Source: Streptomyces phaeofaciens
Lineage (GTDB): Bacteria > Actinomycetota > Actinomycetes > Streptomycetales > Streptomycetaceae
Assembly: GCF_014648915.1 (NCBI RefSeq)
Contig: NZ_BMSA01000002.1
Coordinates: 434,001-498,000 of the forward strand
Direction of reading: 5' to 3'
DNA: 64,000 nucleotides
Every line of letters begins with the position of its first letter. Position 1 is the stretch's first letter. Both the position numbers and the translations under genes were made by a program. Positions 17,699 to 27,403 of this stretch are shown one piece after another. The notes under the pieces were generated by a model. That model did not search any database. It was given only the letters and a program-made list of their open reading frames with translations, and was not told the origin of the DNA.

Positions 17699-18673
17699 AT
17701 GCTGCTCGAAGTGCGTGACCTCCAGGTGGAGTTCCGGACCCGGGACGGGATCGCCAAGGCGGTCAACGGGGTGAGCTACGCCGTGGACGCGGGGGAGACC
17801 CTCGCGGTGCTCGGCGAGTCCGGGTCCGGGAAGTCCGTCACCGCGCAGGCGGTCATGGGGATCCTCGACATCCCGCCGGGGCGGATCACCGGCGGCGAGA
17901 TCCTGTTCCAGGGCCGGGACCTGCTGAAGCTGAAGGAGGACGAACGGCGCAAGGTCCGCGGCGCCGAGATGGCGATGATCTTCCAGGACGCGCTGTCCTC
18001 CCTGAACCCGGTGCTCTCGGTCGGCGACCAGCTCGGCGAGATGTTCGTGGTGCACCGGGGCATGTCCCGCAAGGACGCGCGGACGAAGGCCGTGGAGCTG
18101 ATGGACCACGTCCGCATCCCGGCGGCGCGGGAGCGGGTCAAGGACTACCCGCACCAGTTCTCCGGCGGCATGCGCCAGCGCATCATGATCGCCATGGCGC
18201 TCGCCCTGGAGCCGGCCCTCATCATCGCCGACGAGCCCACCACCGCCCTCGACGTCACCGTCCAGGCCCAGGTCATGGACCTGCTCGCGGAGCTCCAGCG
18301 CGAGTACCACATGGGGCTCATCCTCATCACCCATGACCTCGGCGTGGTCGCCGACGTCGCCGACCGCATCGCGGTGATGTACGCGGGCCGGATCGTCGAG
18401 TCGGCACCCGTCCACGACATCTACAAGGCCCCGGCGCACCCCTACACCCGCGGCCTGCTCGACTCCATCCCCCGTCTCGACCAGAAGGGCCAGGAGCTCT
18501 ACGCCATCAAGGGGCTGCCGCCCAACCTCATGAACATCCCGCCCGGCTGCGCCTTCAACCCGCGCTGCCCGATGGCCCAGGACGTCTGCCGGACGGACGT
18601 ACCGCCCCTGTACGAGGTCTCCGGCGAACGCAGGAGCGCCTGCCACTTCTGGAGGGAGTGCCTGCATGACTGA
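17699..18673 (+). CDS. Oligopeptide ABC transporter ATP-binding protein (OppD/DppD type)
   Basis: A 324-aa ATPase. It has Walker [10 protein letters not shown] near residue 40, Q-loop [13 protein letters not shown], signature FSGGMRQR, Walker B LIIADEP and H-loop ITHDLGVV. The C-terminal cysteine motif is CAFNPRC..AQDVCR, ending with SACHFW. The gene overlaps the next ATPase by 8 bases (ATG inside the last codons), so synthesis of the two ATPases is probably coupled. Confidence 0.94.
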   Translation: MLLEVRDLQVEFRTRDGIAKAVNGVSYAVDAGETLAVLGESGSGKSVTAQAVMGILDIPPGRITGGEILFQGRDLLKLKEDERRKVRGAEMAMIFQDALSSLNPVLSVGDQLGEMFVVHRGMSRKDARTKAVELMDHVRIPAARERVKDYPHQFSGGMRQRIMIAMALALEPALIIADEPTTALDVTVQAQVMDLLAELQREYHMGLILITHDLGVVADVADRIAVMYAGRIVESAPVHDIYKAPAHPYTRGLLDSIPRLDQKGQELYAIKGLPPNLMNIPPGCAFNPRCPMAQDVCRTDVPPLYEVSGERRSACHFWRECLHD

Positions 18674-19739
18674 GCCGATCCTGGAGGTCAGCGGGCTGGT
18701 CAAGCACTATCCGCTGACCCAGGGCATCCTCTTCAAGAAGCAGGTCGGGTCGGTGAAGGCCGTCGACGGCGTCGACTTCGCGCTCCGCCGCGGCGAGACC
18801 CTCGGCATCGTGGGCGAGTCCGGCTGCGGCAAGTCCACGGTCGCCAAGATGCTGGTCAACCTGGAGCGGCCGACCGAAGGGCGGATCCGCTACAAGGGCG
18901 AGGACATCACCAAGCTGTCGGGGAAGGCCCTGCGGACCGTCCGCCGCAACATCCAGATGGTGTTCCAGGACCCGTACACCTCCCTCAACCCCCGGATGAC
19001 GGTCGGCGACATCATCGGGGAGCCGTTCGAGATCCACCCCGAGGTGGCACCCAAGGGCGACCGGCGGGCGCGGGTCCGGGAACTGCTGGACGTCGTCGGG
19101 CTCAACCCCGAGTACATCAACCGCTATCCGCACCAGTTCTCCGGCGGCCAGCGCCAGCGCATCGGCATCGCGCGCGGGCTGGCGCTGCGCCCCGAGGTGA
19201 TCGTCGCCGACGAACCGGTGTCCGCCCTGGACGTCTCGGTGCAGGCCCAGGTGATCAACCTCCTCGACCGGCTCCAGGCCGAGTTCGAGCTGTCGTACCT
19301 CTTCATCGCGCACGACCTGTCGATCGTCCGGCACATCTCGGACCGGGTCGGGGTGATGTACCTCGGGCGGATCGTGGAGATCGGCAGGGACGCCGAGATC
19401 TACGACCATCCCACCCACCCCTACACCCAGGCGCTGCTCTCCGCGGTGCCCGTGCCGGACCCGGAGGCGCGCGAGCAGCGGGACCGGATCATCCTGGCGG
19501 GTGACGTCCCGTCCCCGACGAACATCCCCTCCGGCTGCCGCTTCCGCACCCGCTGCTGGAAGGCCCAGGAGCGGTGCACGCGGGAGGTGCCGCTGCTTGC
19601 TGTGCCGGAGGAGTTCCGGCGCGTGAGCGGGCCGGCCGCGCACGATTCGGCATGCCATTTCGCGGAGGAGAAGCGGGTGGTCCCGCCCGGGCAGCGGCCT
19701 CCCGGACCGACGGACGATCTTGGGAAGGAGGGCCCATAG
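18666..19739 (+). CDS. Oligopeptide ABC transporter ATP-binding protein (OppF/DppF type), last gene of operon
   Basis: A 357-aa ATPase starting [15 protein letters not shown]. It has Walker [11 protein letters not shown]-loop [15 protein letters not shown], signature FSGGQRQR, Walker B VIVADEP, H-loop IAHDLSIV and the C-terminal CRFRTRCW region. It completes the importer encoded from 14100. It is clearly less similar to the ATPases at 158-1297 and 7423-8484 than those are to each other, so this operon is an older paralogue. A strong terminator lies about 110 bases downstream. Confidence 0.94.
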   Translation: MTEPILEVSGLVKHYPLTQGILFKKQVGSVKAVDGVDFALRRGETLGIVGESGCGKSTVAKMLVNLERPTEGRIRYKGEDITKLSGKALRTVRRNIQMVFQDPYTSLNPRMTVGDIIGEPFEIHPEVAPKGDRRARVRELLDVVGLNPEYINRYPHQFSGGQRQRIGIARGLALRPEVIVADEPVSALDVSVQAQVINLLDRLQAEFELSYLFIAHDLSIVRHISDRVGVMYLGRIVEIGRDAEIYDHPTHPYTQALLSAVPVPDPEAREQRDRIILAGDVPSPTNIPSGCRFRTRCWKAQERCTREVPLLAVPEEFRRVSGPAAHDSACHFAEEKRVVPPGQRPPGPTDDLGKEGP

Positions 19740-19847
19740 CCGCACATTCGTACACCAACCGCGTTAACACGCAGGCAACTTGACTGACCCGATTCCGATA
19801 TACGGACGCGTCAGGCTGAACAGCGTACGGCCGTGCGGGTGCCGTAA

Positions 19848-19881
19848 ACGGGCCGGGGCGCGCCATGTCGCCCCGGCCCGT
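19848..19881. terminator. Bidirectional terminator between importer operon and S9 peptidase
   Basis: ACGGGCCGGGGCG and CGCCCCGGCCCGT are perfect 13-bp arms with an 8-base loop, placed between two convergent genes. Confidence 0.75.
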
Positions 19882-19900
19882 TGCCCGGCCCGGACCGGGC

Positions 19901-22036
19901 CTACGCCATCCCCAGGGACCGCTTCAGGAAGTCCACCTGGAGCAGCAGGAGGTTCTCCGCGACCTGCTCCTGCGGGGTCATGTGAGTGACGCCGGACAGC
20001 GGCAGCACCTCGTGCGGCCGGCCGGCGGACAGCAGCGCGGAGGACAGCCGCAGGGCGTGGGCGACCACCACGTTGTCGTCGGCCAGCCCGTGCACGATCA
20101 TCAGCGGCCGGTGCGGCTCGGCGGGCGCCGAGAGCCCCTCGTCGGTGACGAGCGAACTCCGCGCGTACGACTCCGGATGCGCCGCCGGGTCGCCGAGATA
20201 GCGCTCGGTGTAGTGGGTGTCGTACAGCCGCCAGTCGGTCACCGGGGCGCCGGCGATGCCGGCGTGGAAGACGTCGGGGCGGCGCAGCACCGCGAGGCCG
20301 GCCAGCCAGCCGCCGTAGGACCAGCCGCGGATCGCCACCCGGCCGAGGTCCAGGGGATGGCTCTTCGCGAGGTCCTGGAGCGCCTCGATCTGGTCGTCCA
20401 GGCTGACCGTGAAGTCGTGGTGGACCGCCTTCTCCCAGCCGGGGGAGCGGCCCGGGGTGCCCCGCCCGTCGGCGACCACCACCGCGAAGCCCTGGTCGGC
20501 GAACCACTGCGAGGTGAGGTGCGCGTTGTGCGCGGCGAGCACCCGGGGGCCGTGGGGGCCGCCGTAGGGGTCGAGCAGGACGGGCAGCAGGGGTGCCGGG
20601 TGCTGCGAGGTGTCACCGGGGTAGTCCGTAGGCATAAGCACGGCGCACGGGATCCTCCGTGCGCCCCCCTCGGTGAGCACCACGCGCGGGGACAGACCGG
20701 GATCTTCCGCATGCGACCGGACCGTCACGGGCTTCTTCCCCTCGCGCAGCACCCGCGCCACGCTCCCCGGCCGGTCCGGTACCGCCGACACCATGACGGT
20801 CACGCCCCCGGCCCGCACCGCCGAGTGCACACCGGGCTCCTGGGAGATGCGCTCGACCCCCAGTTCGTTGACCCGGTAGACATGGACCTCGCCGATTTCC
20901 GGGCGTTCCGCGTCCTCGCCGGCCGAGGCCGCGACCAGCACGTCGTCCGCCGTGACGTCCAGCACCGCCCGCACGTGCAACTGCGCCCCGGTCAGGGGTC
21001 GTTCGCCCACCGCGAGAACCCGGGCGCCCCCCTCGTCGGCGATCCGCACCAGCCGTCCGGAGGGGCTCCAGCACGGCACTCCAGGGAAAAGATCCAGCCA
21101 AATCGGATCTTCGTCGGCGTGCACCATCCGGGTCGCCCCGGTGTCGGTGTCCACGGCGAGGAAGAGCTGGCTGCGCTGGTCGCGCGCCTGTACGAGCAGC
21201 AGTGGCGCACCCGCCCCTGACCAGTGCACTCGCGCCAGATACGGATAGCGTGCCCGGTCCCAGACGACCTCCGTGCGCACCCCGCCGAGGCCGAACACGA
21301 AGAGCCGGACCTCCGCGTTGGCCGTCCCGGCAGCCGGATACGGCACGTGTTGTGGGTCACGTTTCGGCTGGGCGGGGTCGGAGATCCACCACCGCTCCAC
21401 CGGCGTGTCGTCCACGCGCGCGACGAGCAGCCGGTCCGACTCCGGAGCCCACCAGAAACCCCGCGAACGCCCCATCTCCTCGGCCGCGATGAACTCGGCC
21501 AATCCATAGGAAACCGACGCGGACTCGGGCTCCACCACCGCCCGGTCGCCCTCGCCCTCGGCGCCGACGACCCGCAGGGCGCCCCCCGAGACATACGCGA
21601 CGAGCCGCCCGTCGGGGGACGGACGGGGGTCGATCACCGGCCCCGGGACGGCCAGCCCACGTGCCGTCCCGGCCCGCAGCTCGGCCGTGAAAAGCCGCCC
21701 TGACAAGGCGAAAGACGCCAGCTCCACGGCCTCGTCGGTGGCGTAGCCGACGATCCCGGCACCCCCCTCGCGGCTGCGTTCACGGCGCGCCCGCTCCTCG
21801 GCCGAGAGGTCCTCCGAGGCGCCGCCCAGGAGGGTGTGCGGGTCGGCGGCCAGGCGCTCGGTGCCGTCCGCCGGGTCGAGCACCCACAGCGAGTTGGCGC
21901 GGTCCGTACCGGATCCGGACCGCAGGAACGCGACCCGGGAGCCGTCGGGGGCCACCGTGAACGAACGCGGCGCGCCGAGCGAGAAACGCTGGGTGCGGGC
22001 GTGCCGGCGGGGGAAGGAGTCGGACTCGTTCGTCAT
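19901..22036 (-). CDS. Prolyl oligopeptidase family (S9) serine peptidase, DPP-IV-like
   Basis: A 711-aa cytoplasmic enzyme without signal peptide. The start is taken at the ATG of MTNESDSF because the beta-propeller pattern (FTVAPDGSRVAFLR) begins soon after; the frame remains open upstream without coding character. The N-terminal DPPIV_N propeller is followed by an alpha/beta hydrolase domain with nucleophile Ser in GWSYGG (about 573), Asp in HGLADDN (about 653) and His in GVTHMT (about 685). Such enzymes release dipeptides or cleave after proline in short peptides. Its place next to peptide importers suggests it may process imported peptides, which is inference. Confidence 0.9.
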   Translation of the reverse strand: MTNESDSFPRRHARTQRFSLGAPRSFTVAPDGSRVAFLRSGSGTDRANSLWVLDPADGTERLAADPHTLLGGASEDLSAEERARRERSREGGAGIVGYATDEAVELASFALSGRLFTAELRAGTARGLAVPGPVIDPRPSPDGRLVAYVSGGALRVVGAEGEGDRAVVEPESASVSYGLAEFIAAEEMGRSRGFWWAPESDRLLVARVDDTPVERWWISDPAQPKRDPQHVPYPAAGTANAEVRLFVFGLGGVRTEVVWDRARYPYLARVHWSGAGAPLLLVQARDQRSQLFLAVDTDTGATRMVHADEDPIWLDLFPGVPCWSPSGRLVRIADEGGARVLAVGERPLTGAQLHVRAVLDVTADDVLVAASAGEDAERPEIGEVHVYRVNELGVERISQEPGVHSAVRAGGVTVMVSAVPDRPGSVARVLREGKKPVTVRSHAEDPGLSPRVVLTEGGARRIPCAVLMPTDYPGDTSQHPAPLLPVLLDPYGGPHGPRVLAAHNAHLTSQWFADQGFAVVVADGRGTPGRSPGWEKAVHHDFTVSLDDQIEALQDLAKSHPLDLGRVAIRGWSYGGWLAGLAVLRRPDVFHAGIAGAPVTDWRLYDTHYTERYLGDPAAHPESYARSSLVTDEGLSAPAEPHRPLMIVHGLADDNVVVAHALRLSSALLSAGRPHEVLPLSGVTHMTPQEQVAENLLLLQVDFLKRSLGMA

Positions 22037-22214
22037 CCCCCGACCATATTGGCCATGCGCCCCCTTGTGCGGCTGTGCGCCGAGAGATGCGCACGCACTC
22101 ATAGTTATGATCACTAGCGCTGTGTGGGTATGAACCTGCTGGCAGTTGTACGGATGGACAAGTTCCCTCGCTCTGTTTTCCCCCACGTTCCCGGGTTCTT
22201 GGAGGTGAGCCGCC

Positions 22215-22409
22215 GTGGCACTCTCGATTTCGGCGGTGGTGCTGCTGGCGATCATCGTCTTCTTGTTGATCAAGAAGTCAGGCCTGAAGGGCGGTCACGC
22301 GGTTGTCTGCATCCTGCTCGGCTTCTATCTCGCGTCCTCGACGATCGCGCCGACGATCAGCGACCTCACCACGAGCGTGGCGAGCATGATCGGCAGCATC
22401 AAGTTCTGA
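22215..22409 (+). CDS. Small conserved membrane protein
   Basis: A 64-aa protein starting at GTG with TTGGAGG 9 bases upstream. The first helix ([17 protein letters not shown]) and a second hydrophobic segment ([15 protein letters not shown]) make a likely two-helix membrane protein with a KKSGLKGG turn. It ends 65 bases before mshB on the same strand. No function can be assigned. High GC at third codon positions and a good ribosome binding site support it as real. Confidence 0.75.
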   Translation: MALSISAVVLLAIIVFLLIKKSGLKGGHAVVCILLGFYLASSTIAPTISDLTTSVASMIGSIKF

Positions 22410-22473
22410 CGCGTGCCGTTCCTGCGTCTGCCCCTGCGTCGGCGAGGTAGTCCTGCCTCGTAGGGTTGGCCCC

Positions 22474-23385
22474 ATGACGGAACTGCCCGCCCGGCGTCTG
22501 CTGCTGGTGCACGCGCACCCGGACGACGAGTCGATCAACAACGGCGCGACCATGGCCCGCTACGCGGCCGAGGGTGCCCATGTGACCCTGGTCACCTGCA
22601 CCCTCGGTGAACGCGGCGAGGTCATCCCGCCGGAGCTGCGGCACCTGACGGGTGCGGCCCTGGGCGAACACCGCCTGCGTGAGCTGGCCGACGCCCTGGC
22701 CGGTCTCGGCGTCACCGACTTCCGGCTGCTCGGCGGCGCGGGCCGCTACGCCGACTCCGGGATGATGGGCATCCCCGACAACGACGACCCCGGCTGCTTC
22801 TGGCAGGCCGACGTCGACGAGGCCGCCGCCTCGCTCGCCGAGGTCGTCCTGGAGGTCCGGCCCCAGGTCGTCGTGGCGTACGACGACAACGGCGGCTACG
22901 GCCACCCCGACCACATCCAGGCCCACCGGGTCGCCCTGCGTGCCGTGGAGCGCGCCGCGGACGCCGGGTGGACGGTCCCCAAGGTCTACCTCAACCGCGT
23001 CCCGCGCTCCGTCGCCGAGGCCGCCTTCGACCGGCTCCGCCAGGAGCTGCCCGGTCTGCCCTTCGCCCGCAGCGCCGCCGTCTCCGACGTGCCCGGCGTG
23101 GTGGACGACGAGCTGATCACCACCGAGATCGACGGCGCCGCGTACGCCGCCGCCAAGGCCGCCGCGATGCGCGCGCACGCCACCCAGATCGAGGTCGCCC
23201 CGGACGAGCGCCACTTCGCGCTCTCCAACGAGCTGGCCCAGCCCCTGTTCACCACCGAGTACTACCAACTCGTGCGCGGGGAAACCGGTCGCCCGCCCGG
23301 TCGCGACGGGGAGGCCGGCGGGAGCCCGGAGACCGGCGGGAACCGGGAGACCGACCTGTTCGCCGGCATTGAGGAGGGGGTCTGA
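22474..23385 (+). CDS. mshB: N-acetyl-1-D-myo-inositol-2-amino-2-deoxy-alpha-D-glucopyranoside deacetylase
   Basis: A 303-aa LmbE/PIG-L family zinc deacetylase for the second step of mycothiol synthesis. It removes the acetyl group from GlcNAc-Ins. The metal and base motif AHPDDE is at residues 14-19 and the third zinc ligand is in the [13 protein letters not shown] segment. The length agrees with characterised MshB. The C-terminal 25 residues are a Gly/Arg/Pro tail. Its stop overlaps the next start by one base (TGATG). Its presence marks an actinobacterium using mycothiol as low-molecular-weight thiol. Confidence 0.95.
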   Translation: MTELPARRLLLVHAHPDDESINNGATMARYAAEGAHVTLVTCTLGERGEVIPPELRHLTGAALGEHRLRELADALAGLGVTDFRLLGGAGRYADSGMMGIPDNDDPGCFWQADVDEAAASLAEVVLEVRPQVVVAYDDNGGYGHPDHIQAHRVALRAVERAADAGWTVPKVYLNRVPRSVAEAAFDRLRQELPGLPFARSAAVSDVPGVVDDELITTEIDGAAYAAAKAAAMRAHATQIEVAPDERHFALSNELAQPLFTTEYYQLVRGETGRPPGRDGEAGGSPETGGNRETDLFAGIEEGV

Positions 23386-23795
23386 TGTCGGACCGCGGCT
23401 CGATGCTCGCCCAGCCCCTCCGGCGGCCCCCCGCCGGACGGCTCGTCGCCTACGTCGGACTTCTCCTGCTCGGCGCGGTCACCGGACTGGCCGGGGCGCT
23501 CGTCCAGGCCGGCTGGTTCCCCGGCGGACTGCTGCTCGCGCTCCTCGGCGCGGCCGGCCTCTTCCTCGGCGGCGCACGGGCGCTCGGCAGCCGGGGCGGG
23601 GCCGTCGCGCCCGCCGCGGGCTGGATGATCGGCGTCGTCGTGCTCACCGCCGGCCGGCCCGAGGGAGACTTCCTGTTCGGCGCGGGAGGAGGCTCCTATC
23701 TCTTCCTGCTCGGCGGCATGGCCCTCGCTGTGATCTGCGCCACCCTTGCGTTCGGGCGGCAACCGGTCGGCGACGAGGTCCGACTTGGGAAGTGA
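23385..23795 (+). CDS. Integral membrane protein (DUF6113-like)
   Basis: A 136-aa protein with four hydrophobic segments (RLVAYVGLLLLGAVTGLAGALV, FPGGLLLALLGAAGLFLGG, VAPAAGWMIGVVVL, SYLFLLGGMALAVICATLAFG). Its ATG overlaps the TGA of mshB, so it is translated together with MshB. No catalytic motif is visible. The mshB-linked position is the only clue to a role. Confidence 0.78.
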   Translation: MSDRGSMLAQPLRRPPAGRLVAYVGLLLLGAVTGLAGALVQAGWFPGGLLLALLGAAGLFLGGARALGSRGGAVAPAAGWMIGVVVLTAGRPEGDFLFGAGGGSYLFLLGGMALAVICATLAFGRQPVGDEVRLGK

Positions 23796-23949
23796 CGTAC
23801 CACTTCGCCGTGCCGTGGCGGTGCGAGTCCGGTGTGGGTTTCCACGACGGTCACGGGATACGGGCCAGAAGTGGCCAGTATGGTGGTGCGCGCCGCCGAG
23901 CCGCCCGTGAGGCCGTGGTGGGCGGTGGAGCCAACCTGGAGAACCTGCC

Positions 23950-26397
23950 TTGAGTCGTGAAACTGACAGTCCGTCCTCCGGGCCCAACGGGCGCGGCGGA
24001 GCCGCCTACCCGTCGGGTACGCCGCCGTACGGCACCCCTGTGGTGTCCGAAGGCAGTGCGGATGCGGGCCGTTCGGCCGCCCAGCCGGAAGAACGCAAGA
24101 CCGAGACCACGCTGACGACCCGGATCCGGATCAACATCCCCGGTTCGCGGCCCATTCCGCCGGTCGTCGTGCGCAAGCCCGTCGGGGAGACCGAGGGCGC
24201 GGTCGACGAGGTCGCCGCCGCCCCGCAGACGCCCGCCCCCACGGGGTCCGCGTCCGACACCGGCACCTTCGAGATGCCCGCCGACCCGGGCGCCCCGGCC
24301 GCGGCCGGGGCCGAGGAGAAGACGAGCGACTGGTTCGCGCCGCGCAAGTCCGGCGGGGGCAAGGGCGGTCAGGGCGGCGGCGGTACGAACGGCGCGGGGA
24401 TGCCGGGCGGTTCGGCCGCCGGTGCCGCGCCGGGCGGTCCGTCCGCCGGTGCGGGCACCCCCGCGCCCACCGGCGCCCGTCCGGGTGCCGGGCGACCGGG
24501 CTCGGTGGTCGGTTCCATGGGCGCGCCGGGCCCTCGTCCCGGCGGTACCAACGGCGCGGGGATGCCCGGCGGCGCCACCGGCGGTCCGGTGGCCCCCGGC
24601 CACGGCGGCGGCACCGGTTCCTTCGACGTCACCGAGGCGCTCGCCGCGGGCCCGCTCGGCAACGGCCCCCGCCCGCCCCAGGGCGGCGCCCCCGCCGAGC
24701 CCCGCCGCGACGAACTGCCGTACTTCTCCGGCAACGGCCAGGGCGGACCGGGCGGCCAGGGCGGACAGAACGCTCAAAGCGGCCAGAACGGCTTCCCGGG
24801 CCCGAACGGCCAGGGCGCTCAGCCGGGCCTCCCCGCCCGGAAGGGCCCGAACGGCGAGCACGGCTTCGCCGGCCCCGGCGGCCCCGGCGGCCCCGGTGGT
24901 CCCGGCGGCGGACCGGCAGGGCCCGGTGGCTCGTACGACTTCAACGGCCCGGACCTGCCCGGCGGCCCCGGCGGCCGAGGCGGCCCGCAGGGCCCCGCGG
25001 GCCCCACCGGCGGCCCGGTCACCGGCGACGGCCCGATCGTGCCCCCGATGGCGCACGGCGCGGCCGGCGGCACGGCGACGGCTCCCGGCGGACCCACGGC
25101 TCCCGGCGGACCCGCGGGCCCCGGCGGCCGGCGTCCCGCCGCCCTCGCTCCCGGCGCGGGCCCCGGCGCCGCCCGCCTCCCCGGCGGCGGGATCAGCGAC
25201 GACACGGCGATCCTGACCCCGCAGAAGCACGCCCCCGAACCGGGCGCCGGCGGCTACGGCGGCCGTCCCGTCGACAACGTCTCCGGGCACACCGTCACCA
25301 GCGGCATCCCGGTCGTGCCCTCGGGCGGCCAGGGCGGCCCCGGCGGGTTCCCGCCCGGCGCCACCGCCCCCGGCGGACCGGCGACGCAGACCCCGCCGAA
25401 GCGGCCGGAGCCGGCCTCGCCGAACGCGTCCACCGGTTCCACGAAGAAAAAGAAGAAGGGCCGCAGCAAGCTGGTCCTGCTCGGCGGCGTCCTGGTCCTC
25501 GGCGGCGCCGGTGTCTACGGCGCCGGCCTGCTGATGAACCACTCCGACGTGCCCAAGGGCACCACCGTGCTCGGCGTCGACATCGGCGGCAGCACCCGCG
25601 ACGACGCCGTCAAGAAGCTCGACGACGCCTTCGACGAGCGGGCCGGCCAGAAGCTGAAGCTGTCCGTCGGCGGCGACACCGTCACCCTCAAGCCGGACCA
25701 GGCGGGCCTCCAGTTCGACATCGCGGCCACCGTCGACGGCGTCGCCAAGAGCGACTACAACCCGGTCTCCGTGATCGGCACCCTCTTCGGCCAGGAACGC
25801 GTCGTCGAGCCGGAGATGCCGGTCGACGAGGAGAAGCTCCAGGCGGCCCTGGAGTCCGCCGCGGGCGGCTCCGGATCGGCCACCGACGGCACGATCAAGT
25901 TCCGGTCCGGCAAGGCCGTCGCCGTCTACGGCAAGGCCGGCAAGGGCATCGACGCGGCCAAGGCCGAGGACTCGGTCGTCGCGGCCTACCGCAGCCAGGT
26001 CGAGTCGGGCACCGCCACCCCGGTGAACGTCCCGACCGTCACCAAGCAGCCGACGATCTCCGACGCCGAGGTCGACCGGATGATGAAGGAGTTCGCCGAA
26101 CCGGCGATGTCCGCCCTGGTCACCGTGCAGACCGACGCGGCGCACAGCATCCAGTTCGGCCCCGTGTCCCTGCCGAAGATCCTCGGAGTCAAGGCCGTCG
26201 ACGGCAAGCTCGTGGAGACGTACGACCTCAAGGCGCTCCAGGCCGCGTACGGCAGCACCTTCGTCGGCGTGAAGGTCGACGGCGCGAGCGGGAAGCGCGA
26301 CATCCTGCCGCAGGACGTCGTCTCCGCCCTGCGCACGGCCCTGCGCGGCAAGACGGCGGCGGAGCGCACCGGGGTCATCGACACCAACCCCAGCTGA
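23950..26397 (+). CDS. Gly/Pro-rich membrane protein with VanW/PG-binding-type domains
   Basis: An 815-aa protein starting at TTG with GGAG 8 bases upstream. Residues 1-490 are low complexity: a charged start (TTLTTRIRINIPG near 55), then long Gly-Pro-rich stretches with collagen-like GxxGxx runs. A basic KKKKKGRSK precedes one membrane helix (VLLGGVLVLGGAGVYGAGLLM, about 502-522). The extracytoplasmic part starts at VPKGTTVLGVDIGGSTRDDA and reads as PG_binding_4/VanW-associated domains (two copies, near 530-610 and 690-790). It probably binds the cell wall from the membrane. The role of the huge cytoplasmic Gly-rich part is unknown. Confidence 0.8.
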   Translation: MSRETDSPSSGPNGRGGAAYPSGTPPYGTPVVSEGSADAGRSAAQPEERKTETTLTTRIRINIPGSRPIPPVVVRKPVGETEGAVDEVAAAPQTPAPTGSASDTGTFEMPADPGAPAAAGAEEKTSDWFAPRKSGGGKGGQGGGGTNGAGMPGGSAAGAAPGGPSAGAGTPAPTGARPGAGRPGSVVGSMGAPGPRPGGTNGAGMPGGATGGPVAPGHGGGTGSFDVTEALAAGPLGNGPRPPQGGAPAEPRRDELPYFSGNGQGGPGGQGGQNAQSGQNGFPGPNGQGAQPGLPARKGPNGEHGFAGPGGPGGPGGPGGGPAGPGGSYDFNGPDLPGGPGGRGGPQGPAGPTGGPVTGDGPIVPPMAHGAAGGTATAPGGPTAPGGPAGPGGRRPAALAPGAGPGAARLPGGGISDDTAILTPQKHAPEPGAGGYGGRPVDNVSGHTVTSGIPVVPSGGQGGPGGFPPGATAPGGPATQTPPKRPEPASPNASTGSTKKKKKGRSKLVLLGGVLVLGGAGVYGAGLLMNHSDVPKGTTVLGVDIGGSTRDDAVKKLDDAFDERAGQKLKLSVGGDTVTLKPDQAGLQFDIAATVDGVAKSDYNPVSVIGTLFGQERVVEPEMPVDEEKLQAALESAAGGSGSATDGTIKFRSGKAVAVYGKAGKGIDAAKAEDSVVAAYRSQVESGTATPVNVPTVTKQPTISDAEVDRMMKEFAEPAMSALVTVQTDAAHSIQFGPVSLPKILGVKAVDGKLVETYDLKALQAAYGSTFVGVKVDGASGKRDILPQDVVSALRTALRGKTAAERTGVIDTNPS

Positions 26398-26405
26398 CGT
26401 GCCCC

Positions 26406-26437
26406 CGGTGCCGCATGACATCTGTCATGCGGCACCG
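26406..26437. promoter_or_regulatory. 32-bp near-perfect palindrome upstream of the ABC exporter/two-component operon
   Basis: CGGTGCCGCATGACA and TGTCATGCGGCACCG are perfect 15-bp arms around a central TC. It begins 9 bases after the previous stop and ends about 50 bases before the start of the exporter ATPase. It could be a terminator for the upstream gene, but the inner ATGACA-TC-TGTCAT core also looks like the operator of a dimeric NarL-type response regulator, and such a regulator is encoded three genes downstream. Both roles are possible. Confidence 0.6.
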
Positions 26438-26488
26438 AGGACAGTCGGCACTGCCGCCCGCCCGGTCTCCCGGACGACGATGGCTGTC

Positions 26489-27403
26489 ATGACGACGACG
26501 ACAGCACCGGCGGTGGGATTCGACCGGGTGAGCAAGACCTACGGGGACGTACGGGCCGTGGACGGCCTGACGCTCGCCCTGCACCCCGGGGAGACGGTGG
26601 CCCTGCTGGGCCCCAACGGCGCCGGCAAGTCCACCACCCTCGACCTGCTGCTCGGCCTCAAGCAGGCCGACAGCGGCACCGTCCGCGTCTTCGGCACCGC
26701 CCCGCGCGAGGCGATCGTCGCCGGCCGGGTCGGCGCGATGCTCCAGAGCGGCGGGCTGATGGACGAGGTCACGGTCGCCGAGCTGGTGGCGCTCGCCTGC
26801 GCCCTGCACCCCAAGCCGTACAAGCTCTCCGAGGTGCTGTCCCGGGCCGGCGTCTCCCAGATCGCCGGCCGCAAGGTCGACAAGCTCTCCGGCGGCCAGG
26901 CCCAGCGGGTCCGCTTCGCCCTCGCCACCGCCGGCGACAGCGACCTGATCGTCCTGGACGAGCCCACGACCGGCATGGACGTCACCACCCGCCAGGCGTT
27001 CTGGGCCACCATGCGCGAGCAGGCCGACCAGGGCCGCACGGTCCTCTTCGCCACCCACTACCTGGAGGAGGCGGACGCGATCGCCGACCGGGTGCTGGTC
27101 CTGCACCGGGGGCGGCTGCTGGCCGACGGCACGGCCGCCGAGATCAAGGCCAAGGCGGGCGCCCGGCGGATCTCCTTCGACCTGGAGGGCGAGATCGACG
27201 AGCCCGCACTGCGCGCGCTGCCGTTCCTGACCGCGGTCGACGTCTCGGGCCACACCGTCCGCGTCCAGTCCGCCGACGCCGACGCCACCGTCCACGCGCT
27301 GTACGGACTCGGCCTCTACCCGCGCAACCTGGAGGTCGCCGGGCTCGGCCTGGAGCAGGCGTTCGTCGCCCTCACCACCGCCGAGGAGGCGAAGACCAAG
27401 TGA
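26489..27403 (+). CDS. ABC exporter ATP-binding protein (daunorubicin/antibiotic-resistance type)
   Basis: A 304-aa ATPase with Walker A GPNGAGKST near residue 43, Q-loop at LQSGGLMDEV, signature LSGGQAQR, Walker B LIVLDEP and H-loop FATHYLEEAD. The C-terminal extension resembles DrrA/YvfR-type exporters. The start is placed at the ATG of MTTTTAP; an ATG 9 bases upstream (26480) is also possible, and neither has a clear ribosome binding site, which may mean a leaderless transcript. The permease start overlaps its stop (GTGA). It probably exports a hydrophobic compound under control of the downstream two-component system. Confidence 0.9.
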   Translation: MTTTTAPAVGFDRVSKTYGDVRAVDGLTLALHPGETVALLGPNGAGKSTTLDLLLGLKQADSGTVRVFGTAPREAIVAGRVGAMLQSGGLMDEVTVAELVALACALHPKPYKLSEVLSRAGVSQIAGRKVDKLSGGQAQRVRFALATAGDSDLIVLDEPTTGMDVTTRQAFWATMREQADQGRTVLFATHYLEEADAIADRVLVLHRGRLLADGTAAEIKAKAGARRISFDLEGEIDEPALRALPFLTAVDVSGHTVRVQSADADATVHALYGLGLYPRNLEVAGLGLEQAFVALTTAEEAKTK

